The notes beneath the pieces were generated by a model. The model ran no database searches and was not told where the DNA came from. It was given only the letters and a program-made list of their open reading frames with translations. Below are positions 34,188 to 42,426 of a DNA stretch of 64,000 nucleotides, piece by piece; the stretch's first letter is position 1; the number at the start of each line of letters is the position of its first letter. A program made the translations under genes and the position numbers. Source of the stretch: UBA10438 sp964432155 (GTDB lineage: Bacteria; Bacteroidota; Ignavibacteria; Kapaibacteriales; Kapaibacteriaceae); NCBI GenBank assembly GCA_964432155.1, contig CAYSMF010000003.1:1-64000 (forward strand). Direction: 5' to 3'.

Positions 34188-35371
34188 ATCCAACGGTAGC
34201 ACTTGCATTGCGATATGTACGACCTCGTCGGTTATCGGCGATTGGTCTGATCGGCGGCATTTCCGTTGTTGGAATCGCCGTCGGCACTGCTGCGTTGATC
34301 ATTGTGCTGTCGCTGTTCAACGGATTCCGTGGCGTTGCAATCGATAGCATGACCAGCACGGGTCCGCACATCCGGGTGGTGGACGATGGACGCCCCCTTG
34401 CCGATCGTGTTCCTGATGCTACGCTGCTGTCGCGCGTTGTGCAGTCGACGATTGTTGTGCAGTTGCCCGGACGTACCACAGCGGCTCGCACGATTGGCGT
34501 GCCTTCGGAAGCTGGCATGCGCGAGGATATCGCGCGTGCGACGATGATCGGCGAAGCCAACGTCGAGACGCGACGTGGTATCTCGGGAGCCGTGATCTCG
34601 CTCGACATGGCCGAGTCGATGAATGTCTATCTCGGTGATACGCTCGTGTTGCTCGCACCGGAATCAATTGAATCATCGCTGCTTACCATGTCGATCCCAT
34701 CGGGCGTCAGCGTCGAAGTGCGGGGTATTCTCGCCCCTTCGGCAGGTGCTGCTACAACTACGCCGCAGATGGTTGTGCTCGATACCGTTCTTACGTCTGC
34801 TGCGCGAGCGTCGACAACAGCGTATACCTACATCCGCATTGCTGATCCGCGAAATGCCGAACGTCTTGCTCAGTCGCTGCGAGACGCAGGCTTTCGTGCA
34901 GAGTCGTGGCAGGAGTTGCACCGCACGATGTTCGACATGATGCGACTGGAGAGAATAGGGTCGTTCATTGTGCTCTCACTCATCGTCATCGTTGCTGCGT
35001 TCAACATCCTTGTGTCACTCACGTTGGGTGTGATTGAGAAGCGACGTGATGTTGCTATCCTCAAGGCGATTGGTGCTACGGATCGACAGATCCACCGCGT
35101 GTTTCATGTGCAGGGGCTTGTCATCGGTGTCGGCAGTGTGATGATCGGCAGTCTGCTCGGCGTGGGGCTGTGTATCGGACAGCGCATGTTTCAATGGATT
35201 CGCTTTGACGTGACGCAAGGGTATGCCATTCCAGCGCTGCCTGTCGACGTCCATGTACTCGATGTGGTAGTCGTGGCCTGTATGGGCATTCTCTGTGCGG
35301 GTCTTGCTGCGCAATACCCGGCGCGCCGTGCAGCACGCATTACGATCGCCGACGCTGTACGCTCGCGCTAA
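34184..35371 (+). CDS. ABC transporter permease, LolC/LolE (FtsX-like) family
   Basis: This 395-residue membrane protein starts at GTG 34184, overlapping the ppk1 stop. A first transmembrane segment (about residues 18-40) is followed by a large periplasmic domain. Three C-terminal segments then appear, including SFIVLSLIVIVAAFNILVSL and VIGVGSVMIGSLLGVGLCIG, the FtsX permease fold. The loop EKRRDVAILKAIGATDRQI matches LolC/LolE proteins, which extract lipoproteins from the inner membrane. No ATPase (LolD) gene is adjacent in this window, so a partner encoded elsewhere is expected. Confidence 0.87.
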   Translation: MNPTVALALRYVRPRRLSAIGLIGGISVVGIAVGTAALIIVLSLFNGFRGVAIDSMTSTGPHIRVVDDGRPLADRVPDATLLSRVVQSTIVVQLPGRTTAARTIGVPSEAGMREDIARATMIGEANVETRRGISGAVISLDMAESMNVYLGDTLVLLAPESIESSLLTMSIPSGVSVEVRGILAPSAGAATTTPQMVVLDTVLTSAARASTTAYTYIRIADPRNAERLAQSLRDAGFRAESWQELHRTMFDMMRLERIGSFIVLSLIVIVAAFNILVSLTLGVIEKRRDVAILKAIGATDRQIHRVFHVQGLVIGVGSVMIGSLLGVGLCIGQRMFQWIRFDVTQGYAIPALPVDVHVLDVVVVACMGILCAGLAAQYPARRAARITIADAVRSR

Positions 35372-35374
35372 GCG

Positions 35375-36511
35375 CTATTCCTCGACACATGCAAGCATGT
35401 GCAATGTGAGTTCGTCGCAGACACGATATCCTTCGGCTGTGAGCTGAAGATGTGTGCCCGTATCGCGAATGAAATCAGCTTCGATCCAATGCGGTAGATG
35501 CTCCGACAACGCCTGACGGATGTCGATGGCATAGCGATCGCGTATTACCTCGACAGGAATGCCCTCAGCGCGGAGTGTGCAGAAGAGAAACTCGGTGAGT
35601 TGCTCGCGGCTATCAAGCGTCTCGCGGTTTGCTTCGGGAAGCTCGCCAGCGTGCACCTTCGCCGTCCATTGCGTGAGTGAGCGATGATTCCAATAGCGTG
35701 TTGTACCGAGTAATCCATGCGCGCTCGGACCAACAGCGGTGTAGGATTCGCAGAGCCAGTAGGTGCGATTGTGCAGACAGCGGCGACCAGGCCGCGCGAA
35801 GTTGCTGACTTCGTACTGCTCGTATCCAGCACGCGTGAGTGTGTCGATCACCAGCGCATACATTGCTGCATCGGTGTCTTCCGATGTGGGGGTCACAAGC
35901 CCCTTTTTCAACTTCGCATACAGCGGCGTGCCGTGTTCGTAAATCAAGGAGTACGCGCTGATATGATCGGGTTCGAGGGCGAGGAGTCGTTCCAAGTTGT
36001 ACTGCAGTGATGCGAACGTCTGACCAGGCACGGCAAACATCAAATCCATGTTGACGTTGGTGAAGCCGGCTGCGCGAGCAAGCGTCATCGCCTGCGATGC
36101 TTCATCTGCGGTATGGATACGATCGAGAAATGCGAGTTCCGATTCCGTGAACGACTGCACGCCAAACGACAAACGATTGATGCCTGCGTTGGCATATCCC
36201 TGAAGCGACGCTGCTGTAACAGTGCCAGGGTTGCATTCCATCGTCCACTCCGCATCAGGTGCAACCGGAACACTTGCGCGGACATGCTCGGTGATGCGCG
36301 TTAATACTTCGATCGAAAGCAGCGACGGTGTGCCGCCGCCGAAGAAGACGGATGTGACTGGCGTGGTTGATGGTGTCTCCGCGCGCATCGTGATCTCGCG
36401 CAGCAGCGTCTCAACAAAGGTGTCGATGTGCTGTGTTGTCTCGAGACTGTAGAAGTCGCAGTACGAGCACTTCTTTTCGCAGAAGGGGATATGGAGGTAG
36501 TAGCCGCGCAT
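35375..36511 (-). CDS. hemW: Radical SAM protein HemW (heme chaperone, formerly coproporphyrinogen oxidase-like)
   Basis: This 378-residue protein starts with YYLHIPFCEKKCSYCDFYS, the radical SAM CxxxCxxC cluster motif with the extra cysteine or phenylalanine context of HemW. FFGGGTPSLL and NRLSFGVQSF follow. HemW is a cytoplasmic heme-binding protein related to oxygen-independent coproporphyrinogen III oxidase but lacking that activity in tested members. The length suits HemW rather than the longer HemN. It is the last gene of the lepA-lepB-lepB-hemW run, and its ATG shares one base with the preceding stop (TAATG). Confidence 0.9.
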   Translation of the reverse strand: MRGYYLHIPFCEKKCSYCDFYSLETTQHIDTFVETLLREITMRAETPSTTPVTSVFFGGGTPSLLSIEVLTRITEHVRASVPVAPDAEWTMECNPGTVTAASLQGYANAGINRLSFGVQSFTESELAFLDRIHTADEASQAMTLARAAGFTNVNMDLMFAVPGQTFASLQYNLERLLALEPDHISAYSLIYEHGTPLYAKLKKGLVTPTSEDTDAAMYALVIDTLTRAGYEQYEVSNFARPGRRCLHNRTYWLCESYTAVGPSAHGLLGTTRYWNHRSLTQWTAKVHAGELPEANRETLDSREQLTEFLFCTLRAEGIPVEVIRDRYAIDIRQALSEHLPHWIEADFIRDTGTHLQLTAEGYRVCDELTLHMLACVEE

Positions 36512-37125
36512 TAGTTGATCAGGTGAAATAACCGATCCCAGCGAATGTGTTGCGCGGGGTTATTGGGTGTATCGCCGTACGACCAGTACACGAAGAGTGG
36601 AGCGCCCGTGACGTGATCAGCCGGAAGAACGCCCCACGAACGTGAGTCGTACGAATTGCTGCGATTGTCGCCCATCACAAAGAAGTGCCGATCGGGTACA
36701 ACCACGGTGCGCCGACGTTCCTTGGGTTTGAGCAATGGATCGAACGGCGGCTGCGCATCGGGTGGTGTTGGTAGAAGCGTGTCGTTCACCGAGATGGACT
36801 CGTGTGTGAACACGAGGGTGTCGCCCGGTACGCCGATCACGCGCTTGATGTACAGCTCGTCGGGATGCAGAACAATGTCGCCCTTGCGCAGCGAGTCGGG
36901 AAGCGAGAAGATGATCACATCGCCGCGCCGAACGTCGCGTACCAAAAAGCTGATCTTGCTCATCACGATGTAGTCACCGTGCAGGATGGTGTTCTCCATC
37001 GAATGCGTTGGCACGAGGAAGACGCCAAGTACAAAGATTCGTAGAGCAATGGCCATGCAGGCAGCAAAGACTGCCGTTAGGGCGAGGTCGCGCCAGCGGA
37101 TCTGAGAAAACCGTTGGCTATCCAT
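36511..37125 (-). CDS. lepB: Signal peptidase I (short form)
   Basis: This 204-residue membrane protease removes signal peptides from exported proteins. After one transmembrane segment (about residues 13-35) come the catalytic serine block VPTHSMENT, the lysine block ELYIKRVIGVPGDTL and the C-terminal FFVMGDNRSNSYDSRSWG. The start at 37125 is preferred because longer readings extend into the upstream lepB copy. It directly follows the larger lepB gene with one base between the stop and the ATG. The two copies differ in insert size and may have different substrates. Confidence 0.92.
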   Translation of the reverse strand: MDSQRFSQIRWRDLALTAVFAACMAIALRIFVLGVFLVPTHSMENTILHGDYIVMSKISFLVRDVRRGDVIIFSLPDSLRKGDIVLHPDELYIKRVIGVPGDTLVFTHESISVNDTLLPTPPDAQPPFDPLLKPKERRRTVVVPDRHFFVMGDNRSNSYDSRSWGVLPADHVTGAPLFVYWSYGDTPNNPAQHIRWDRLFHLIN

Positions 37126-37126
37126 C

Positions 37127-38089
37127 TTAGTTGATGATCGTCCCGATGCGATTCCAACGAATCGTGCTGAATCGCTCGAAGAGCGAAGCACGCCTATTGC
37201 TGCTCGGCTCCCACGACCAATACACGACCATCGGTGTGCCTACCACATCATGCTTCGGGATGAATCCCCAGAAGCGCGAATCGGCAGAGTTGTCGCGGTT
37301 ATCACCCATGCCAAACACGTAATCGCGTTCGACAGTGTAGGAGGTAGCTGGTTGTCCGTCGATGGTGCCTGTGCCGAGGTTGACGGTGTGACCTTCACGA
37401 CGGATAAACGTTGCCCATTCATAGAGTGATTCCGGTGTGAGTGGAATCACATCGCCTTCTTGTGGAATACGGATCGGACCGTAATCGTCGCGCGTGAATT
37501 GACGTCCCGGTGGGAATGTCGCCATGCGATCAGACTCGTGACGCAATGTGCGCTCCTCGGCGCTGTAGGGGGCGAACTGTCCGTGCTCAGGGAGCGGACG
37601 TTCAATGCCATTCACAAAGACGCGTCCGCCGCGAATCTGCAGCGTGTCGCCGGAAACGGCGATACAGCGCTTGAGGTAGTACTCAAAATTCTCTGCCGAT
37701 GCTTCGTCGCGATTTCCTGGGAAGATGAACACAATCACGTCGCCGTGCTTTGGTTCGATCAGTGGTGGAAGCTTGTAGAAGGGCAGCGGAAGATTGAGGA
37801 ACGGAATGATCTGCGGTGTGGATGGTCCGTAGATGAACTTGTTGACGAACAAGAAATCGCCGGCCATCACGGTGCGCTCCATCGAACCCGTTGGCACGGT
37901 GAACGACGCAAGGGCAAGTCCGTTAATGATCGTCACCACCGAAACCGCCCACACGAGCGTCTTCACCCATGCTACAACATGCTGTACAAATGTCTCCGGC
38001 TTTGGTGCATTCAACCGAGCACGCCGACGACGAATGAGCCATTGTCCGAACGGACCGAGTTTGCTGTAGAGGGTTTCGATGAGGGACAT
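37127..38089 (-). CDS. lepB: Signal peptidase I (long form)
   Basis: This 320-residue enzyme is about 115 residues longer than the neighbouring copy. Catalytic blocks are VPTGSMERT (serine) and EYYLKRCIAVSGDTL (lysine), with YVFGMGDNRDNSADSRFWG near the C-terminus. The extra length is an insert between the lysine block and the GDNR box, as in large Bacteroidota signal peptidases. The ATG at 38089 (MSLIETLYSKLG) is five bases after lepA; longer readings would lie inside lepA. The lepA-lepB order is the same as in E. coli. Confidence 0.92.
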   Translation of the reverse strand: MSLIETLYSKLGPFGQWLIRRRRARLNAPKPETFVQHVVAWVKTLVWAVSVVTIINGLALASFTVPTGSMERTVMAGDFLFVNKFIYGPSTPQIIPFLNLPLPFYKLPPLIEPKHGDVIVFIFPGNRDEASAENFEYYLKRCIAVSGDTLQIRGGRVFVNGIERPLPEHGQFAPYSAEERTLRHESDRMATFPPGRQFTRDDYGPIRIPQEGDVIPLTPESLYEWATFIRREGHTVNLGTGTIDGQPATSYTVERDYVFGMGDNRDNSADSRFWGFIPKHDVVGTPMVVYWSWEPSSNRRASLFERFSTIRWNRIGTIIN

Positions 38090-38094
38090 ACGGA

Positions 38095-39894
38095 TCAATC
38101 GATAGAGAGAACTGCGTGGAATGCTTCCTGTGGGATTTCCACCTTGCCAACTTGCTTCATGCGCTTCTTGCCTTCCTTCTGCTTCTCGAGCAACTTGCGC
38201 TTCCGTGAAATGTCGCCGCCGTAACACTTGGCGATCACGTTCTTGCGAATTGCACTGATCGATTCGCGTGCGATAATCTTCGAACCGATGGCAGCCTGAA
38301 TGGCAACTTCGAACATCTGACGTGGGATGAGCTCTTTGAGTTTTGCGCAGAGCTTCTTGCCCCATTCATGGGCCTTCTGACGGTGTACAATCGACGACAG
38401 CGCGTCTACTGGTTCGCCATTCAGGAGAATGTCCATGCGAACGAGTTCGCCTTGCTTGTAGTCGGAGTATTCGTAATCGAGCGATGCATAGCCGCGCGTA
38501 TTGGACTTCAACTTGTCGTAGAAGTCGAACACGACTTCTGCCAGCGGAAGATCAAACGTCATATCGACGCGATCGGATGACAAGTACGACTGACCCATCA
38601 TCGTGCCACGACGGTCCATGCAGAGCTTCATGATCGTGCCGACGTATTCCGACGGCGCGATGATCTGCGCACGGATGAATGGCTCTTGAATCTCTTTGAT
38701 CAATGTTGGGTTTGGAAGCTGCGATGGATTGTCAACCCAGAGGATTTCGTCGCGAGTTGTGATCACCTTGTAGCGTACGTTCGGTACGGTGGTGACGATC
38801 ACCTGATTGAACTCGCGCTCGAGACGCTCCTGCACGATTTCCATGTGGAGCAGACCAAGGAAGCCGCAACGGAAGCCGAAGCCAAGCGCGCTTGATGATT
38901 CCGGCTCGAAGCTGATCGCAGAGTCGTTGAGCGACAGCTTGCCGAGTGCTTCACGCAAATCTTCGAAGTCGTCACTGTCTGCTGGGTAGATACCCGAGAA
39001 CACCATTGGCTTGACTTCACGGAATCCTTCGATCGGATTCGTTGTCGGATTGCTTGCGAGCGTTACCGTATCACCGACCTTCGAGTCCTGCAGTCGACGG
39101 ATGGCGGCCGTGAAGTAGCCTACGTTACCTGCTTCGAGCACACCTGTGCGCTGGCGTTGCATGTGGAGCACACCTACTTCATCGAGCTCGTAGGTCTGAT
39201 TCGTGTTCATGAACAGAATCTTGTCCTTCTCCTTCATGGTGCCGTCGAATACACGCACGTTCACCACGACGCCGCGGTAGGCATCGAAGATGGAGTCGTA
39301 AATCAAGGCGCGCAGCGGAGCTTTCGGATCGCCCTTCGGTGGCGGGATCTTCGCGACAACAGTCTCGAGAATTTCATCGATGCCGATGCCTGCCTTAGCA
39401 GACGCAAGAATCATGTCTTCTTCTTTGCAGCCAATCAAATCGATCACCTGCTGCTTCACATTATCGATCGTCGTGACAGCACTTGGCAAGTCGATCTTGT
39501 TGATCACCGGAATGATCTCCAGACCTTGATCGATTGCCATAAAAAGGTTCGAGATTGTCTGCGCTTCAACACCCTGTGTTGCATCAACCACAAGCAGTGC
39601 GCCTTCGCACGCGCTGAGCGAGCGCGAGACTTCGTAGGAGAAGTCCACGTGTCCCGGTGTGTCGATCAGGTTGAGCTTGTAGGTGTTCCCATCATTGGCT
39701 TTGTAATCCATCTGGATCGCATGCAGCTTGATGGTGATGCCACGCTCCTGCTCAAGAGGATTGTCGTCGAGAATCTGATTCATTGTCATCTCGCGCGCCG
39801 ACACACGCCCCGTACGCTCCAGCAAACGGTCTGCTAGCGTCGACTTGCCGTGGTCAATGTGCGCGATGATGCAAAAGTTGCGGTAGTTCTTCAT
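38095..39894 (-). CDS. lepA: Elongation factor 4 (LepA)
   Basis: This 599-residue ribosome-associated GTPase is thought to help ribosomes during initiation or stalled elongation. The G1 loop is AHIDHGKSTLADRL, the effector region is QERGITIKL, then DTPGHVDFSYEV and NKIDLPSA. Domains II, III, V and the LepA-specific C-terminal domain follow at normal length. It is the first gene of a tight four-gene leftward run. A perfect TATCTTTG box sits seven bases before the ATG. Confidence 0.97.
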   Translation of the reverse strand: MKNYRNFCIIAHIDHGKSTLADRLLERTGRVSAREMTMNQILDDNPLEQERGITIKLHAIQMDYKANDGNTYKLNLIDTPGHVDFSYEVSRSLSACEGALLVVDATQGVEAQTISNLFMAIDQGLEIIPVINKIDLPSAVTTIDNVKQQVIDLIGCKEEDMILASAKAGIGIDEILETVVAKIPPPKGDPKAPLRALIYDSIFDAYRGVVVNVRVFDGTMKEKDKILFMNTNQTYELDEVGVLHMQRQRTGVLEAGNVGYFTAAIRRLQDSKVGDTVTLASNPTTNPIEGFREVKPMVFSGIYPADSDDFEDLREALGKLSLNDSAISFEPESSSALGFGFRCGFLGLLHMEIVQERLEREFNQVIVTTVPNVRYKVITTRDEILWVDNPSQLPNPTLIKEIQEPFIRAQIIAPSEYVGTIMKLCMDRRGTMMGQSYLSSDRVDMTFDLPLAEVVFDFYDKLKSNTRGYASLDYEYSDYKQGELVRMDILLNGEPVDALSSIVHRQKAHEWGKKLCAKLKELIPRQMFEVAIQAAIGSKIIARESISAIRKNVIAKCYGGDISRKRKLLEKQKEGKKRMKQVGKVEIPQEAFHAVLSID

Positions 39895-39901
39895 AAGAGG
39901 G

Positions 39902-39909
39902 CAAAGATA
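39902..39909 (-). promoter_or_regulatory. -7 promoter box (TATCTTTG) for lepA-lepB-lepB-hemW
   Basis: This perfect TAnnTTTG match on the minus strand lies seven bases upstream of the lepA ATG. No TTG is found at the usual 19-21 base spacing. Confidence 0.5.
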
Positions 39910-39993
39910 CGGAGTGGAGGCACGGCAGGGCTACGGGGCGAGCAGACAAGGTGGGAAATTGACTGATTGGTCGAAATAAGGAACAAAATCTCG

Positions 39994-40001
39994 TAGGTTT
40001 G
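39994..40001 (+). promoter_or_regulatory. -7 promoter box (TAGGTTTG) for the SnoaL-like gene
   Basis: This perfect TAnnTTTG match lies 22 bases before the ATG at 40024. A TTG at 39967-39969 is 24 bases upstream, slightly longer than the usual spacing. Confidence 0.4.
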
Positions 40002-40023
40002 CGTTCTGAATGCTTTCCCACAA

Positions 40024-40404
40024 ATGTTTGAGAGTAACGACATGCCAAACCCAGATTTCAGCGTCCTCTTCAACGGTATCGATGCCAAGGATCACGTGCT
40101 GTTCGGCACATTCCTTACCGACGATGCGCAGTTCCGCTTTGCGAACCACCCAGCAGTGGTTGGCAAGGACACGATCGTGAACTTCCTCGAGGGATGGTTC
40201 CAGAGCATCGCAGCCATCAAGCACTCGAACCTCACAGTGCGTGAAGGCGACGGCTTCGTGCTGACAGAAGGTACTGTGACGTACACACGTCACAGCGGAT
40301 CGACGCTCAGCGTTCCATTCGCGAACGTCTTCAACATGGTCGACGGAAAGATCAAGGATTACTTGATCTACGTTGATAACTCGACCCTGTATACTGAGCA
40401 GTAA
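40024..40404 (+). CDS. SnoaL/NTF2-like small protein
   Basis: This 126-residue protein (or 120 from the ATG at 40042) follows the pattern of the cone-shaped SnoaL/NTF2 fold. An N-terminal helix with FLTDDAQFRFANHPAVVGKDTI is followed by helix FLEGWFQSI and four strands ending IKDYLIYVDNSTLY. Members include isomerases, cyclases and ligand-binding proteins, and the active site cannot be predicted here. It is a single cytoplasmic gene convergent with the porin-like gene, whose extended 3' end overlaps it by 53 bases. Confidence 0.75.
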   Translation: MFESNDMPNPDFSVLFNGIDAKDHVLFGTFLTDDAQFRFANHPAVVGKDTIVNFLEGWFQSIAAIKHSNLTVREGDGFVLTEGTVTYTRHSGSTLSVPFANVFNMVDGKIKDYLIYVDNSTLYTEQ

Positions 40405-41464
40405 TCGGCAGCTGAAACGCATACGACGCTGACAGCGTCACAAACGCATCCTGCATTCGAAGCCCTGTACGTGATGGAAACATCGCGTATGGGGCTTGTA
40501 GTATCCGGGCCTCTGCTCGGAGAAGAACGTTTTGGAGTATCTCGACGTCGAGGTTTACTGATGCCGACGTGGACACAAACGGCTGCGAAGACGTCGTGAA
40601 GAGCATGTTGTATGCATCGTGCATGTGCTCGATACGTGCGGCCAGACGAAGCGTTGGCGACACGCGAACGGCAGCCACAGCGCCGAGGTACCATGCGATG
40701 TCGTAGGCAGTTGAGCGTCGTTCCTGGGCTCCAATGTCGGCAATCGCCGTCAGCGTGGTCGACTCGGTTACGTTCCAGGTCGCCCACAGATTGCTGTACC
40801 AACGGAGCTGCTGCTCCTGTCCGCGAGGTTGCTCGTTGCCAAGGAATGTGCTCCATGTGAGCGATACTGCATCCGTTGGACGATGCGTGATACGTGTACC
40901 GATTGCAACACCATCGTTGTTGTCAATCACACGTTGCCATCCATTGAGGACGTGCAGCGCAATTGATGTCGACGCCGATTCATCCCATGTGAGCGAGACG
41001 CCCGTTTCGACATACGGCGTTGCATCCGATGCATACAGTCGAGAGAGGAGCATGTTGTCGCGCGCAATCATCGACTCGGCGCCGATGTGCGAGGGATACA
41101 CGCCTGCGTCGAGCCACACGCCATCGGCAAGGCGCACGCCAAGCCATGCTTCGCTGAGCCATCTCACAGCTGTATCTGCACCGGTCCATAGCACGTCGGC
41201 AAACCACCCTGTCTGCGCAGCTACCTTACCGCGGAGATGTGTACTGCGTAGTTCGACGCCAGCGATGCCTTGCATGATGCCGAGCTGATCGTTGCGCGAT
41301 GGTTGCAGTGTGAAGACACGTTCGTGATTCGATGGCGCATTGAACGATGTTGAATACGCCGCGTCGAGGAGCACGTGCGCTGTAACCACGGTGCTGTCGC
41401 GAGCGTGCAGTGATGCAACGCATCCTGCGATGAGCACTGCTGTAGCGATGATGTGGTTCCGCAT
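40352..41464 (-). CDS. Porin-like outer-membrane beta-barrel protein
   Basis: This 370-residue exported protein starts at the ATG at 41464 with a signal peptide (IIATAVLIAGCVASLHA). The mature chain shows many amphipathic strands with aromatic girdle residues, as in Bacteroidota porin-like proteins. A barrel end is expected at SASYAF, but the reading frame continues for 20 more residues into the antisense of the SnoaL-like gene. The codon after that phenylalanine is CAG, one base change from TAG. Upstream is the TolB-like lipoprotein, eight bases away on the same strand. The substrate is unknown. Confidence 0.72.
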   Translation of the reverse strand: MRNHIIATAVLIAGCVASLHARDSTVVTAHVLLDAAYSTSFNAPSNHERVFTLQPSRNDQLGIMQGIAGVELRSTHLRGKVAAQTGWFADVLWTGADTAVRWLSEAWLGVRLADGVWLDAGVYPSHIGAESMIARDNMLLSRLYASDATPYVETGVSLTWDESASTSIALHVLNGWQRVIDNNDGVAIGTRITHRPTDAVSLTWSTFLGNEQPRGQEQQLRWYSNLWATWNVTESTTLTAIADIGAQERRSTAYDIAWYLGAVAAVRVSPTLRLAARIEHMHDAYNMLFTTSSQPFVSTSASVNLDVEILQNVLLRAEARILQAPYAMFPSRTGLRMQDAFVTLSASYAFQLPITAQYTGSSYQRRSSNP

Positions 41465-41472
41465 CGCGAGGC

Positions 41473-42426
41473 CTATTTCGAGGTGAGTGGTTCGCGCGTG
41501 ACAACCATCGCCAGCGTGCGTCTGTCGGGACTTAGCGCGATGCGTCCGATACGTCCGCGCAGCGGCAGTACACCCGACACTGGCGTGAATGACCACGCGT
41601 TGCCGTTCTGTTGTGCGATCAGCAATCCGTCGGCACTACTCATTAGCACACGTCCATCATCAAGCCACACAAAGTCCTCCGAGCCGCGAGGCATGGGAAG
41701 GATCGACGTGCCGCGTTCTTCGCCGGGTGCAACGGTCATGAGCACCCATTGCGCCGTGTCTGATTTGTCGACGTATGTCAATCGATTCGTCGGCGACATC
41801 CGCAACGTGCGTCCGATGGATGATGCAACGGTAACCGACTGACGTGAGGCGAGATCGACAACGCGTAGCGTGTGGGGTTGGCGTTCGTCGTCGTTGCCAA
41901 CCACAAATACTGCAACCATGCCATCGCCCATCCAGCAGTGATACCCGATGCGACGCATTCCGATGATGGGCGCAATCGCACGTCCGGTTAAATCATAGCG
42001 CCAGAGCTGCTGCGATTCGGTGTAGTCTTCTCCTGATGCTGTAGGACGTGCAACGCGCACAGCCGATAGACTGCGTCCATCCGACATTGGCGTTGGCGAG
42101 AACTCCGCTTCCGGCGTCTGCGTCACACGCGTGCGTGCACCACTCGTGCGATCATAGCGTACAATGTCCGTCGCACCATTGACATCATCGACGTAGTAGA
42201 TCGCGCGTCCATCAGCAGAGAACGCAGGCTGGTTGTTGTATCCAGCGTGCGGGGTTATCTCCGCCACAGAGGAGATTGCTCCACGTGACGCGTCGAAGTC
42301 TGCCACAACGATCGACGTCGATGGCAGGGGAGGAATCGACGCGCACGAGGTGACGATGATCGAGAGGATTAGTACGCTCGTGCGAACAGCACGCGCTGTG
42401 TACTTGGCTTGCCGGTCTTGATGCAC
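41473..42426 (-). CDS. Lipoprotein with TolB/WD40-like beta-propeller
   Basis: This 317-residue envelope protein has a lipobox VTSC and several PD40-type repeats, for example NQPAFSADGRAIYYVDDVNG and IALSPDRRTLAMVV, forming a TolB-like propeller. The only usable start is GTG at 42426, which lies 58 bases inside the 3' end of proS; no ATG, GTG or TTG occurs in frame between it and the lipobox. It is followed by the porin-like gene and may be co-expressed with it. Function is unknown; propellers of this type usually mediate protein contacts. Confidence 0.75.
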   Translation of the reverse strand: MHQDRQAKYTARAVRTSVLILSIIVTSCASIPPLPSTSIVVADFDASRGAISSVAEITPHAGYNNQPAFSADGRAIYYVDDVNGATDIVRYDRTSGARTRVTQTPEAEFSPTPMSDGRSLSAVRVARPTASGEDYTESQQLWRYDLTGRAIAPIIGMRRIGYHCWMGDGMVAVFVVGNDDERQPHTLRVVDLASRQSVTVASSIGRTLRMSPTNRLTYVDKSDTAQWVLMTVAPGEERGTSILPMPRGSEDFVWLDDGRVLMSSADGLLIAQQNGNAWSFTPVSGVLPLRGRIGRIALSPDRRTLAMVVTREPLTSK

